Of a stretch of 64,000 nucleotides of DNA, positions 31,558 through 40,722 are shown one piece after another. The stretch comes from Streptomyces sp. Ncost-T10-10d (GTDB lineage Bacteria > Actinomycetota > Actinomycetes > Streptomycetales > Streptomycetaceae): contig NZ_FMDF01000183.1 in assembly GCF_900091955.1 (NCBI RefSeq), positions 41,050-105,049 of the forward strand. The letters are read 5' to 3'. The notes under the pieces were generated by a model that saw nothing but the letters and a program-made list of their open reading frames with translations, was not told the origin of the DNA and searched no databases. Position numbers and translations under genes: made by a program. Each line of letters begins with the position of its first letter. Position 1 is the first letter of the stretch.

Positions 31558-32958
31558 GTGGAGACCCGTGGCCTGGAACCCGTCCCCGACAGCGAGCGCA
31601 CCGGCCGGGTCAGGAGCCTCTTCCCCACCTGGGTCGGCGCGAACCTGACCGTGCTGCTGCTCACCATGGGCGCGGGGCTTGTCGTCTTCAACGGGCTGAA
31701 CTTCTGGCAGGTGCTGGCCGTCGCCATCACGGCGCCGGTCATCGGTTTCGGACTGGTCGGCCTGGTCTCCATCGCGGGCAAGCAGGGCGGGGCTCCCGGC
31801 ATGGCACTCTCCCGGGCCGTCTTCGGCCAGCGCGGCAACCTGCTGCCCGGTGCGCTGATCTGGATCGCCCGCTGGGGCTGGGAGACGGTGAACGCGGGAA
31901 CCGGCGCCTACGCCCTGCTCGCCGTACTGAATCTGCTCTTCTCCATCGAGAGCAACAACACCCTGATCATGGCGACCCTGCTCGCCTTCGTGGGGAGCAG
32001 CTTCCTGGTGTCGGGGCTGGGCGTGCACGCCCTGCGGGTGTGCTGCACCTGGTCGGCGTATCTCTTCGGAGGCTTCAGCGTCCTCGTACTGATCCACCTC
32101 ATCGGCCGGACCGAATGGCGGGACGTCCTGAACAGGCCTGCCGGGCCCACGGCGATGGTGATCGCCGGAGCCGGCACACTGGCGGCCGGCGGGATCAGCT
32201 GGGTTCCGGCCGGTCCCGACTTCGCCCGCTATCTGCCGCGCACCGCGTCCGGCCGGGCGATGATCGTGGCGACTGTGGGCGGCGCCGGGATCGTGTTTCT
32301 GCCGATGGTGCTGATGGGCTCCGTGATGGCGGTCGCCACGCCGGGCCTGGCCGTCACCCAGGATCCGGTCTCGTTCATCGGCCCCCTGCTGCCGGGCTGG
32401 CTCTCGGTGCCGTATTTACTGATCGCCGTCGTCGGCATGGTGCTGATCAATGCGATGTCGATGTATTCGGCCGGATTCACCGCACAGACGCTGGGATTCA
32501 TGATCCCCCGCGCGTGGGCGGTCGGGGTGAATGCCGCCATCAGTCTGTTTCTGGGCTCATTGCTGATGATGACGGCGGCGGGTTTCCTGGATACCTTCGT
32601 ATCTTTTCTGACGCTGCTCGCGGTGACGTTCTCGGCATGGATCGGTGTCTTCGGTGCGGATCAGCTGCGGGGGCGTACGTACGACCCCGCGGCACTCATG
32701 GACACCACACCGGCCAGTGCCTACTGGTACACCGGCGGTTTCGCCCTGACCGCCGTGACCGCGTGGACCGTGGGCCTGGTGGTGGGCCTGCTCTTCACCG
32801 GCGTGGAGTGGTTCTCCGGCCCCCTCGCCGCCACCTGGGTCGGGCGCCACGGACTGGGCTGGGCGGCCACGATCGCCGTGTCCGCCGCGCTGTACGCGAT
32901 CCTGCCGCGTCCCGCCGGCCGGGAACGGCCCGGGGGCGTCACGCCTCTACACTTCTGA
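31558..32958 (+). CDS. NCS1-family cytosine/purine permease
   Basis: 466 residues with about twelve membrane segments. The NCS1 signature region near the start (FPTWVGANLTVLLLTMGAGL, GQRGNLLPGALIWIARWGWETVNA) is clear, so it probably imports a nucleobase or related compound. The GTG at 31558 follows a TACGAT -10-like box at short distance and has no close Shine-Dalgarno, so it may be leaderless. A TTA leucine codon occurs at 32416-32418, making translation likely to depend on the bldA tRNA. A local low-GC stretch covers about 32400-32640. Confidence 0.82.
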   Translation: METRGLEPVPDSERTGRVRSLFPTWVGANLTVLLLTMGAGLVVFNGLNFWQVLAVAITAPVIGFGLVGLVSIAGKQGGAPGMALSRAVFGQRGNLLPGALIWIARWGWETVNAGTGAYALLAVLNLLFSIESNNTLIMATLLAFVGSSFLVSGLGVHALRVCCTWSAYLFGGFSVLVLIHLIGRTEWRDVLNRPAGPTAMVIAGAGTLAAGGISWVPAGPDFARYLPRTASGRAMIVATVGGAGIVFLPMVLMGSVMAVATPGLAVTQDPVSFIGPLLPGWLSVPYLLIAVVGMVLINAMSMYSAGFTAQTLGFMIPRAWAVGVNAAISLFLGSLLMMTAAGFLDTFVSFLTLLAVTFSAWIGVFGADQLRGRTYDPAALMDTTPASAYWYTGGFALTAVTAWTVGLVVGLLFTGVEWFSGPLAATWVGRHGLGWAATIAVSAALYAILPRPAGRERPGGVTPLHF

Positions 32959-33016
32959 CGCCACGTCAGCTAACGTCCCGCCTCGCCGAGTCCGCCCGAC
33001 GCAGGGGACAAGTGTG

Positions 33017-33982
33017 ATGGCCTTCACAGTGATCCGGTTCAATCTCGTCGATCCCGACGCCACCCCCGAGTCGCTCTCGGCCCGGTACCGCGCCGCGCTG
33101 GAGATGGCCGCGTACGCCGACGAGCACGGCGTCGACACCGTACAGACCGAGGAGCACCACGGCGCCGCCAACTCCTGGCTGCCCTCCCCCTTCGTCTTCG
33201 CGGGTTCGGTCTTCGGCGCCACCCGCCGGATCGCGGTCACCGTCTCGGCGATCATCGGCCCCCTGCACGACCCGCTGCGGCTGGCCGAGGACATCGCGGT
33301 CCTGGACCTGCTGAGCGCGGGCAGGCTGGTCACGGTGGCGGGGATCGGCTACCGACCCGAGGAGTACGAACAGGCGGGAGTCGAATGGGGCAGGCGCGGC
33401 CGTCTCCAGGACGAACTCCTGGAGACGTTGTTGCAGGCGTGGACCGGGGAACCGTTCCCGTACCGGGGCCGTACGGTCCGGATCACGCCACGCCCGTACA
33501 CCCAGCCGCACCCGCTGCTGCTGGTGGGCGGCAGCTCGCGGGCGGCGGCGCGGCGGGCGGCCCGGTTCGGGCTGCCGTTCTTCCCGAGTGCGCATCTGCC
33601 AGAACTGGAGGCGTACTACCACGAGCAGCGTGCGGAATTCGGGACGGACGGCTTCTGCATGATGCCGTCCGCCGAGACGCCGCTGCTGCATGTGTCCGAG
33701 GACCCGGACCGGACCTGGGCGGAGTACGGCGAGCACTTCCTGCACGAGGCTCGTACGTACACCTCCTGGCAGTCCAAGGACATCCGCTCGGCCGTGCGCT
33801 CGGCGGCGACGACGGTGACGGAGCTGCGGGACGAGGGGGTCTACCGGGTCATCACGCCGGACGAGTGCGCCGGGGCGGCCGGGGAGCTGGACAGCCTGGT
33901 GCTGCATCCGCTGTGCGGCGGGATGCCCATCGAGGAGGGGTGGCGCAGCCTGCGGCTGTTCTGCGAGGCGGTCGCGCGTTGA
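33017..33982 (+). CDS. LLM-class flavin-dependent oxidoreductase
   Basis: 321 residues of the luciferase-like monooxygenase fold (FMN- or F420-dependent (alpha/beta)8 barrel). Landmarks are QTEEHHGAANSWLPSP near residue 40, IGPLHDPLRLAEDIAVLDLLSAGRLV and GIGYRPEEYEQAGV. Substrate unknown. Start at ATG 33017, eight bases after AGGGGA; a GTG just before it (33014) would be too close. F420 use would fit with cofC in the same window, but this is only a possibility. It converges with glcP, with a hairpin between. Confidence 0.85.
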   Translation: MAFTVIRFNLVDPDATPESLSARYRAALEMAAYADEHGVDTVQTEEHHGAANSWLPSPFVFAGSVFGATRRIAVTVSAIIGPLHDPLRLAEDIAVLDLLSAGRLVTVAGIGYRPEEYEQAGVEWGRRGRLQDELLETLLQAWTGEPFPYRGRTVRITPRPYTQPHPLLLVGGSSRAAARRAARFGLPFFPSAHLPELEAYYHEQRAEFGTDGFCMMPSAETPLLHVSEDPDRTWAEYGEHFLHEARTYTSWQSKDIRSAVRSAATTVTELRDEGVYRVITPDECAGAAGELDSLVLHPLCGGMPIEEGWRSLRLFCEAVAR

Positions 33983-33997
33983 TGGGGCCGCCGGAAC

Positions 33998-34027
33998 TGC
34001 CCCGGCGCGCAGGTGCGGGCCGGGGCA
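33998..34027. terminator. Hairpin between the LLM gene and glcP
   Basis: TGCCCCGGC and GCCGGGGCA flank a 12-base loop between convergent genes. Confidence 0.65.
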
Positions 34028-34057
34028 TTCCGTGGTCGAGGAGAGGGGCAGCGGGGA

Positions 34058-35476
34058 TTAGCCCATCTCCTCCAACGCCTTGCCCTTGGTCTCCTTCACG
34101 AACTTGAGCACGAAGGGGATCGAGAGCGTGGCGAAGCATGCGTAGATGATGTATGTGCCCGACAGGTTCCAGTCGGACAGGCTCGGGAAGCTCGCCGTGA
34201 TCGCCCAGTTGGCGATCCACTGCGCGGACGCGGCGACGCCGAGCGCGGCGGCGCGGATCTTGTTCGGGAACATCTCGCCGAGGAAGACCCAGACCACGAC
34301 ACCCCACGACAGGGCGAAGAAGAGCACGAACACATGGGCCGCGACGAGCGCCACGATGCCCTGGGTGTGCGGCAGTTTGCCGTCGACCAGGTGCGCGGAG
34401 AAGGCCCAGGCCTCGAAGGCGAGGGCGATGGCCATACCTGTGGAGCCGACCAGCGCGAGCGGCTTGCGGCCCACCCGGTCCACCAGCACCATCGCGATCA
34501 CGGTACCGACGATGTTGATGATCGACGTGGTGAACGAGTAGAGGAACGAGTCCGAGGGGTCGATGCCGACGGACTGCCACAGCGTCGCCGAGTAGTAGAA
34601 CGCCACGTTGATGCCGACGAGTTGCTGGAAGACCGACAGGCCGATACCCACCCAGACGATCGGCAGGAATCCGAAGCGGCCGCCGAGCAGATCCTTGAAC
34701 CTGGACTTGTGCTCACGGTGCATGGCGGTCTCGATCTCGGCCACCCGGGCGTCGAGGTCGACGTTCTTGCCCTCGACCTCCTCGAGGATCTGCCGGGCCC
34801 GGTCCTTCTTGCCGGCCGAGATCAGGAACCGCGGCGACTCGGGGATCGCGAACGACAGGAGTCCGTACAGAACGGCGGGAACGACCATCACGCCGAGCAT
34901 CCACTGCCAGGCCTCGATGCCGCCGATCTTGCCGCGCTGATCTCCGCCGGCGAGCTGCAGAATGCCGTAGTTGACCAGCTGGGAGATGGCGATGCCGATG
35001 ACGATCGCCGCCTGCTGGAAGGAGCCGAGCCGGCCGCGGTAGGCGGGCGGTGAGACCTCGGCGATGTATGCCGGGCCGATCACCGAGGCCATACCGATGG
35101 CGAAGCCGCCGATGATGCGCCACATCGCCAGGTCCCAGAGCGCGAACGGGAGCGCGGAACCGACGGCGCTGATGGTGAAGAGCACGGAGGCGATCTGCAT
35201 GCAGCGGATTCGGCCGATGCGGTCGGCGATGCGCCCCGCCGTGGCCGCGCCGATCGCACAGCCGATCAGGGCGATGGCGATGACCTGGGCGAGCGTTCCC
35301 GAGCCGATGTCGTACCGGCTGCGGATCGCCTCGACGGCGCCGTTGATGACGGAACTGTCGTAGCCGAACAGGAAGCCACCCATCGCAGCGGCTGCCGTGA
35401 TGAAGATGACATGGCCGAGGTGGTCCGGATGGGCCGCTCGGGCCCCGGACGCCGGTCCCTGCGATGTGCTGGTCAC
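34058..35476 (-). CDS. glcP: Glucose permease GlcP (MFS sugar:H+ symporter)
   Basis: 472 residues, twelve membrane segments with the sugar-porter signatures GRIADRIGRIRC, PESPRFLISAGKKDRA and DRVGRKPLAL. From memory it is nearly identical in sequence and position to S. coelicolor GlcP1 (SCO5578), the main glucose uptake system and so the entry point for glucose kinase-dependent carbon repression. The start is GTG at 35476. A promoter with a good TTGACT -35 and an inverted repeat that could be its operator lie upstream, in an AT-rich gap before smc. Confidence 0.9.
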   Translation of the reverse strand: MTSTSQGPASGARAAHPDHLGHVIFITAAAAMGGFLFGYDSSVINGAVEAIRSRYDIGSGTLAQVIAIALIGCAIGAATAGRIADRIGRIRCMQIASVLFTISAVGSALPFALWDLAMWRIIGGFAIGMASVIGPAYIAEVSPPAYRGRLGSFQQAAIVIGIAISQLVNYGILQLAGGDQRGKIGGIEAWQWMLGVMVVPAVLYGLLSFAIPESPRFLISAGKKDRARQILEEVEGKNVDLDARVAEIETAMHREHKSRFKDLLGGRFGFLPIVWVGIGLSVFQQLVGINVAFYYSATLWQSVGIDPSDSFLYSFTTSIINIVGTVIAMVLVDRVGRKPLALVGSTGMAIALAFEAWAFSAHLVDGKLPHTQGIVALVAAHVFVLFFALSWGVVVWVFLGEMFPNKIRAAALGVAASAQWIANWAITASFPSLSDWNLSGTYIIYACFATLSIPFVLKFVKETKGKALEEMG

Positions 35477-35549
35477 ATGTACTCCTGATGCCTGGCCGCG
35501 TCGTCAGGTGTGGGGGGGGAGCGAGCTCTTGTGGGAGAGCAAGTTCTTC

Positions 35550-35584
35550 CAAGTGGCACATAACTTCACGACTGACACCACTTG
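35550..35584. promoter_or_regulatory. Inverted repeat downstream of the predicted glcP start site, operator candidate
   Basis: CAAGTGG and CCACTTG are separated by 21 bp and lie between the predicted -10 and the glcP start. The placement would suit a repressor responding to sugar. Confidence 0.35.
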
Positions 35585-35605
35585 AACATAAAGACGACGT
35601 TTCAG

Positions 35606-35633
35606 AGAGTATGCCTTCAAGTTTCGAAGTCAA
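35606..35633 (-). promoter_or_regulatory. Predicted glcP promoter
   Basis: On the minus strand TTGACT (35633-35628), a 16-bp spacer and TACTCT (35611-35606) form a good vegetative-type promoter about 130 bp upstream of glcP. Confidence 0.55.
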
Positions 35634-35706
35634 GATTTCGCATTGGCGCACATCTACGCAGTAACGCTCAAAAGGTACGTCGAAGTGTTGAAGATTGAGT
35701 AAAGAC

Positions 35707-38700
35707 TCAGCGCAACCGCTGGCTGATGACCTTGGAAACTCCGTCGCCCTGCATCGAGACGCCGTACAGCGCGTCGGCGACTTCCATCGTCCGCTTCTGG
35801 TGCGTGATCACGATCAGCTGAGAGCTCTCCTGGAGCTCCTCCATGATCCGGATCAGCCGCTGCAGATTGGTGTCGTCGAGCGCCGCCTCGACCTCGTCCA
35901 TCACATAGAACGGACTCGGCCTGGCCTTGAAGATCGAGACCAGCAACGCCACCGCCGTGAGCGACCGCTCGCCGCCGGACAGCAGGGAGAGCCTCTTGAC
36001 CTTCTTGCCGGGCGGCCGGGCCTCGACGTCCACACCGGTCGCGAGCATGTTGCCCGGGTCGGTCAGGACGAGCCGCCCGTCGCCGCCCGGGAAGAGACGC
36101 GAGAAGACGCCCTCGAATTCACGGGCCGTATCCCGGTACGCCTCGGTGAACACCTGCTCGACCCGCTCGTCGACCTCCTTGATGACCTGTATCAGATCGG
36201 CCCGGGTCTTCTTCAGATCTTCGAGCTGCTCGGAGAGGAACTTGTGCCGCTCCTCCAGCGCCGAGAACTCCTCAAGGGCAAGCGGATTCACCTTCCCGAG
36301 TTGCTGATACGCCCGTTCGGCCGACTTCAGCCGCTTCTCCTGCTCGGTCCTGACGAACGGCCTCGGCTGATTGCGCGGATGCTCCGGGTCCTCCGGCAGC
36401 TGCTCGCCCTCGGCGGCCGGTGACGGCGGTACGAGCTGGTCGGGGCCGTACTCGGCGGCCAGCCCGGCCGGCTCCACTCCCAGTTCCTCCAGCGCCTTCG
36501 CCTCCAGCTGTTCTATCCGCAGCCGCTTCTCGGCACCGAGCACCTCGCCTCGGTGGACGGAGTCGGTGAGCTTGTCCAGCTCGCTCTTGAGCTCGCGGCC
36601 CTGGTTGCGCTCGGCCGCCAGTTCCCGCTCCCGCTCCGTCTTCGCCGTTTCGGCCGCGACCCGCTCCTGCTCGGCCTGTACGACGGACACCTCGACATGG
36701 GCCAGCAGCTGACGGGCTCCGGACGCGACGGCGGAGGCCACCGCCGCCTCGTGCCGCAGTCGGGCGCGGCGCTGCTCGGCGCGGGCACGGGCCTCGCGCT
36801 CGGCGCGGGCGCCCCGGTCGAGGGAGTCCGCGCGGCCCGCGAGTCCTTTGACCCTCTCCTCGTGGGTACGCACCTGGAGGCGGGCCTCCATCTCGGTCTG
36901 GCGGGCGTTGGCACCGTCGGCGGCGAGCCGGTCGCGCACGGAGGTGTCCGGCTCCTCCTCGACCGGCATCTCCTCGGCGACGAGCAGCCGCTCGGCCAGC
37001 TCCTCGGCCTCCTCCGTCGCCCGCTCCAACGCCTCCTGGGCACGGGCGGCGGACGCGGTCATCCGCTCGGCCTCGCCCGCGGCGCCACGGGCCTGCCCGG
37101 CGAGCCGCCCGAGCTGCTGAGCCACCCCGGACTTCTCCCGCTCGGCGGCCCGACGCCGCTCCCCCAACTCCTCGACCAGCCCGGCGCTCGCGCTGCGCCG
37201 CTCCCCCGCGTGCCGCTGGTCCTCGCTCAACTCCGCGCACCGCACGCCCAGTTCCTCCAACTGGGCTGCGGCCTCATCGACCGAAGCCTGAACTTCGAGG
37301 AGGCTCGGCGCCCCGGCGGAACCGCCGTGCGCGAAGTGGGCCGAGAGGATGTCCCCCTCGGCGGTCACGGCCGTCAGTTCCGGGTGTACGGCAACGAGAT
37401 CCTCGGCATCCTCCAGGGTGCCGACGACCACCATGTCCCGCACCAGCCTCCGTACGGCGCCCACCAGTTCGGCGGGCCCGCGGACGAGGTCGGCCACTGC
37501 GGGCGGACCTACGGCGGGCGCTCCGGCCCCATCGACACCAGAGGCACCAGAGGCACCAGAAGCACCACCGATCCGACCGGCAACATCCTGATCGGGCAGC
37601 CCATCCCACGCCCCGCCCAACAGCAGCGCCGCCCGCCCCGCGTCCTGCTTGCGCAGCAGCCGGATCGCGTCCGCTGCCGTGGCCGGGTCCGTCACCGCGA
37701 CCGCGTCCGCCGCCGCGCCCAGTGCCGCCGCCACCGCCACCTCGTGCCCCGGCGCCACCGTCAGGAGTTCCGCGGCCGGGCCCAGCAGGCCCGACAGGCG
37801 GTCCCGCGCGCCGAGCAGCACACCGGTGCCGTCCTTGCGGCGCAGACCGAGGGCAAGTGCCTCATGGCGGGCCGCGACCGCCGCCCGCTTCCGTTCGGCG
37901 GCGGTGGCGGCCTCCCGGGCCGCGGAGAGCGCCGCCTCCGCCTCCGCGAGTTCCCGCTTGGCGGCCTCGTGCCGCTCGCCCAGCTCCGCGTCGCCCGCGT
38001 CCAGGCCCTCGACCTCGGCCTTGAGCTGTTCGTACTCCTCCTGGGCGGCAACCGCCCGCTCCTGCGCCTCGTCGCGCGAGGCGGCAAGCCGGTCGATCTC
38101 CGCCTGTGCCGAACCGGCCCGGCTGCGGGCCGCGTTGACCTGTCCGTTCAGCCGGGCGAGCCCCTCTCGGCGGTCCGCGATGGCGCGGGCGGCATCCTTG
38201 AGCCTGCGCTCCTCGGCCGCCAACTCCCTTTCCAGTTCGGCGCGGTGGGCGGCGGTGTCCTCCAGTGCGTGTTCCGCCGCCTCCAGCGCTGCCGCCAGCT
38301 CCGCCTCCTGCTCACGGATCCGGGCGGCCTCGCGCTCCATGTCCTCCGGGTCCCGGCCACGCCGCTCATCCAGGGGGGCGGCGCCGGCGCTCTTCACCCG
38401 GGCATCGGCCAGCGAGATCGTGCCGCGCACCCGCTCGGCCAGCTGCGACAGCTCGTACCAGGTCTGCTGGGCCCGCTGGAGCCGCGGCGCCAGCCGCCGT
38501 ACCTCGTCCTCCAGCTCCGCCTCGCGCGCCAGGGCGGACTTGAGCTCCGCCTCCGCGGCCTCCCTGCGCTCCTTGAGCGCCGCTTCGTCGGCGATCTCGC
38601 TGCGCAGCGCGGTGTGCAGCCGCACCAGGTCGTCGGCGAGCAGCCGCAGCCTGGCGTCGCGCAGGTCGGCCTGGATGACGGCGGCCCGGCGCGCCACGGC

Positions 38701-39327
38701 CGCCTGCCGGCCCAGAGGTTTCAGCTGCCGTCGCAGCTCGTCGGTCAGGTCCTGGACGCGGGCGAGATTGGCCCCCATCGCGTCCAGTTTCCGCAGTGCC
38801 TTCTCTTTCCGCTTGCGGTGCTTGAGCACGCCCGCGGCTTCCTCGATGAATGCGCGCCGCCCCATCGGATCGGCATGGAGCACGGAGTCCAGCTGACCCT
38901 GGCCGACGATGACATGCATCTCGCGGCCGATACCGGAGTCCGAGAGAAGTTCCTGGATGTCCAGGAGCCGGCAGGTGTCGCCATTGATCTGGTATTCACT
39001 GCCGCCGTTGCGGAACATGATCCGAGTGATCGTCACTTCGGCGTACTCGATGGGGAGTGCGCCATCGGAATTGTCGATCGTCAGCGATACTTCCGCCCGC
39101 CCGAGCGGCGGCCGCCCGGTGGTGCCGGCGAAGATCACGTCTTCCATCTTGCCGCCGCGCAGGGATTTGGCACCCTGCTCCCCCATGACCCAGGAGAGCG
39201 CATCCACCACATTGGACTTGCCCGACCCATTGGGACCGACGACGCACGTGATACCGGGTTCGAACCGCAGCGTCGTGGCGGAGGCGAACGATTTGAAACC
39301 ACGCAGGGTCAGGGCCTTGAGGTGCAC
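35707..39327 (-). CDS. smc: Chromosome segregation protein SMC
   Basis: 1206 residues. Walker A is GPNGSGKSN near the N terminus. Two long coiled-coil arms flank a hinge (~residues 500-680), the ABC signature is LLSGGERSLTA and Walker B is PFYVMDEVEAALDD near the C terminus. The hinge contains an unusual low-complexity insert (GGASGASGASGVDGAGAP). SMC with ScpAB compacts and aligns the chromosome, which in Streptomyces matters at sporulation septation. GTG start at 39327. Confidence 0.96.
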   Translation of the reverse strand: MHLKALTLRGFKSFASATTLRFEPGITCVVGPNGSGKSNVVDALSWVMGEQGAKSLRGGKMEDVIFAGTTGRPPLGRAEVSLTIDNSDGALPIEYAEVTITRIMFRNGGSEYQINGDTCRLLDIQELLSDSGIGREMHVIVGQGQLDSVLHADPMGRRAFIEEAAGVLKHRKRKEKALRKLDAMGANLARVQDLTDELRRQLKPLGRQAAVARRAAVIQADLRDARLRLLADDLVRLHTALRSEIADEAALKERREAAEAELKSALAREAELEDEVRRLAPRLQRAQQTWYELSQLAERVRGTISLADARVKSAGAAPLDERRGRDPEDMEREAARIREQEAELAAALEAAEHALEDTAAHRAELERELAAEERRLKDAARAIADRREGLARLNGQVNAARSRAGSAQAEIDRLAASRDEAQERAVAAQEEYEQLKAEVEGLDAGDAELGERHEAAKRELAEAEAALSAAREAATAAERKRAAVAARHEALALGLRRKDGTGVLLGARDRLSGLLGPAAELLTVAPGHEVAVAAALGAAADAVAVTDPATAADAIRLLRKQDAGRAALLLGGAWDGLPDQDVAGRIGGASGASGASGVDGAGAPAVGPPAVADLVRGPAELVGAVRRLVRDMVVVGTLEDAEDLVAVHPELTAVTAEGDILSAHFAHGGSAGAPSLLEVQASVDEAAAQLEELGVRCAELSEDQRHAGERRSASAGLVEELGERRRAAEREKSGVAQQLGRLAGQARGAAGEAERMTASAARAQEALERATEEAEELAERLLVAEEMPVEEEPDTSVRDRLAADGANARQTEMEARLQVRTHEERVKGLAGRADSLDRGARAEREARARAEQRRARLRHEAAVASAVASGARQLLAHVEVSVVQAEQERVAAETAKTERERELAAERNQGRELKSELDKLTDSVHRGEVLGAEKRLRIEQLEAKALEELGVEPAGLAAEYGPDQLVPPSPAAEGEQLPEDPEHPRNQPRPFVRTEQEKRLKSAERAYQQLGKVNPLALEEFSALEERHKFLSEQLEDLKKTRADLIQVIKEVDERVEQVFTEAYRDTAREFEGVFSRLFPGGDGRLVLTDPGNMLATGVDVEARPPGKKVKRLSLLSGGERSLTAVALLVSIFKARPSPFYVMDEVEAALDDTNLQRLIRIMEELQESSQLIVITHQKRTMEVADALYGVSMQGDGVSKVISQRLR

Positions 39328-39644
39328 GCCGCCGGACTCTACCTTTCACTCTCGGTTTCGCTGATGAAGGTGCAGGGCACATCAGACGGTAAGGGAAGGG
39401 GTGCAGGTCCGGGGCGGGTCCCGCACAGGTCCGAGCGGAAAAGAAAGAAGGGACGCCGAAGCGCCCCTTGTAAACCTTGTGCGGTATTGCGTGTGCGGTG
39501 TTGCTGGTGCAGCGCATGACGGATCAAGGACATGTCACTGTAGTGACAGATCAAGAGCAGTGATCTTCAATGATCCGGCGACGATCCGGGTGATGATCTC
39601 GGACGGCTGACGCGGGCAGCCCGACCGGCCCTGGGGGCCATCGG
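39328..39644. other. Intergenic region between the coiled-coil gene and smc
   Basis: No gene seen. It contains a terminator-like hairpin (39448-39469), a 16-bp dyad TGTCACTGTAGTGACA (39533-39548) and several GATC words. The smc promoter is expected here. Confidence 0.6.
39438..39469 (-). terminator. Factor-independent terminator upstream of smc
   Basis: On the minus strand AAGGGGCGC-TTCG-GCGTCCCTT (one mismatch, TTCG loop) is followed by CTTTCTTTT. This is one of the few T-rich terminators in the window and would end the acyP/coiled-coil transcript before smc. Confidence 0.6.
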
Positions 39645-39857
39645 TCAGGTCAGCGCCGGCTCCGCCTGAGGTACGTCGATGTCGATGCTGTCGAGCAGCG
39701 ACTCTTGGTGCTGGGCGGCGGCATTGAGTGCGTCGTTCTCATCCTGAATCCGTACGAGCTCGGATTCGAGGTCCTGGACGCGCTGCTGGAGCCGTCGCAT
39801 CTCGGCGAGGAGTCGCGGGTCGGAACCGCCGACGTAACCGAGAAGCGCCTTTGCCAT
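39645..39857 (-). CDS. Small coiled-coil protein, conserved in actinobacteria
   Basis: 70 residues: MAKALLGYVGGSDPRLLAEMRRLQ followed by a heptad-like amphipathic helix (LQQRVQDLESELVRIQDENDAL) and a short acidic tail. The sharp conserved start and its place next to smc and acyP are, as I recall, repeated across streptomycetes. No function is known; the leucine heptads suggest a dimer. ATG at 39857. Confidence 0.78.
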   Translation of the reverse strand: MAKALLGYVGGSDPRLLAEMRRLQQRVQDLESELVRIQDENDALNAAAQHQESLLDSIDIDVPQAEPALT

Positions 39858-40295
39858 GATGGATGGTCCTCCACACTGAGTGACCGACCGATGCGGTGTG
39901 GGTCGTGAGGGAATCGCACCCGCGGTGCTCGGCAGTGCTCTGTATCCACTGCTGTTCTGCTGCCAAACAGCTCTGCCAAACAGCTAAGGTGCGCGGGGAT
40001 TTCAGCGTCTCACCAAAAAGTTTGACGGTCAACACGATCACGCCCTGTAGAGACGGGCGGCCCGGGGCGCGCGGCTTGACGATCATGCGGCGCGACTCTC
40101 CTGCGGGACCCTCGGGGGCGTGGAGATCATCCTTACTGCCGCAGCCTGGCACGCCGACCGAATCTTGGCAACCACCCGGTCATTCCGCAGGTCATTTCAT
40201 GTGTACGCAGATGAGCGTCCACTCCGTCACCCCGCGCCGCCCGTCGAACACGGTCCGAACACGGCCTCCCGGGACAGCCCTGGACCGAGCCCGGA
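39858..40295. other. 438-bp non-coding stretch between acyP and the coiled-coil gene
   Basis: Reading frames here have no plausible protein. It contains a perfect tandem duplication of the 13-mer CTGCCAAACAGCT (39960-39985), and on the minus strand a T-arm-like GGGTGCGATTCCC near 39905-39925, but no full tRNA can be folded. Confidence 0.6.
39960..39985. repeat. 13-bp perfect tandem duplication
   Basis: CTGCCAAACAGCT occurs twice in direct succession. It may be a slip duplication; each unit also holds part of an AGCTGTT word found on the other strand. Confidence 0.8.
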
Positions 40296-40577
40296 TCAGC
40301 GGATCGCGAAACCCTCGTATCCGCCGCGCGGGGTGTCCCAGATCTCAGTGACTCCGTCAACGTGCCCGGGTGTGTCGTCCGAGCGCAGCCACTCCAGCAG
40401 ACGGTGGCAATTCTCACGTCGACCCTCGGCGACGACCTGCACCCTGCCGTCGTCGAGATTCAGGGCGAATCCGGTGAGGCCACCGATCTCCAGAGCGTTT
40501 GCCCTGGTGAACCAGCGGAACCCTACTTGCTGTACTCGGCCGCGTACCCAGGCGGTGAGTCGTACTTCTTCATTCAT
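40296..40577 (-). CDS. acyP: Acylphosphatase
   Basis: 93 residues with the full family motifs: VRGRVQQVGFRWFTRANA (the catalytic Arg and phosphate-binding loop) and GFALNLDDGRVQVVAEG, where the usual catalytic Asn is present (LNLDDG). It hydrolyses acyl phosphates such as acetyl phosphate or carbamoyl phosphate. ATG at 40577. Confidence 0.93.
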   Translation of the reverse strand: MNEEVRLTAWVRGRVQQVGFRWFTRANALEIGGLTGFALNLDDGRVQVVAEGRRENCHRLLEWLRSDDTPGHVDGVTEIWDTPRGGYEGFAIR

Positions 40578-40722
40578 GCCCGAACGCTAACCGGCCAATT
40601 GCTTTCGGAGTACTTCCTGCCGATAGGGCATGGGCTACAGTCCCGTCGCAATAGCTTCACCCCATCGGGTGAATCATGTTGACGCCGAGAGCGGCGTCCA
40701 GACCCCCAGAAGGGCTCAGCAG

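Noticed and set aside
36553..39519. 988-codon plus-strand reading frame opposite smc
   Set aside because: It is the antisense shadow of smc, whose SMC motifs are clear; no family features are seen on the plus strand.
39895..39990. Possible minus-strand tRNA
   Set aside because: A T-arm-like word is present but no matching acceptor stem or standard anticodon arm can be formed.
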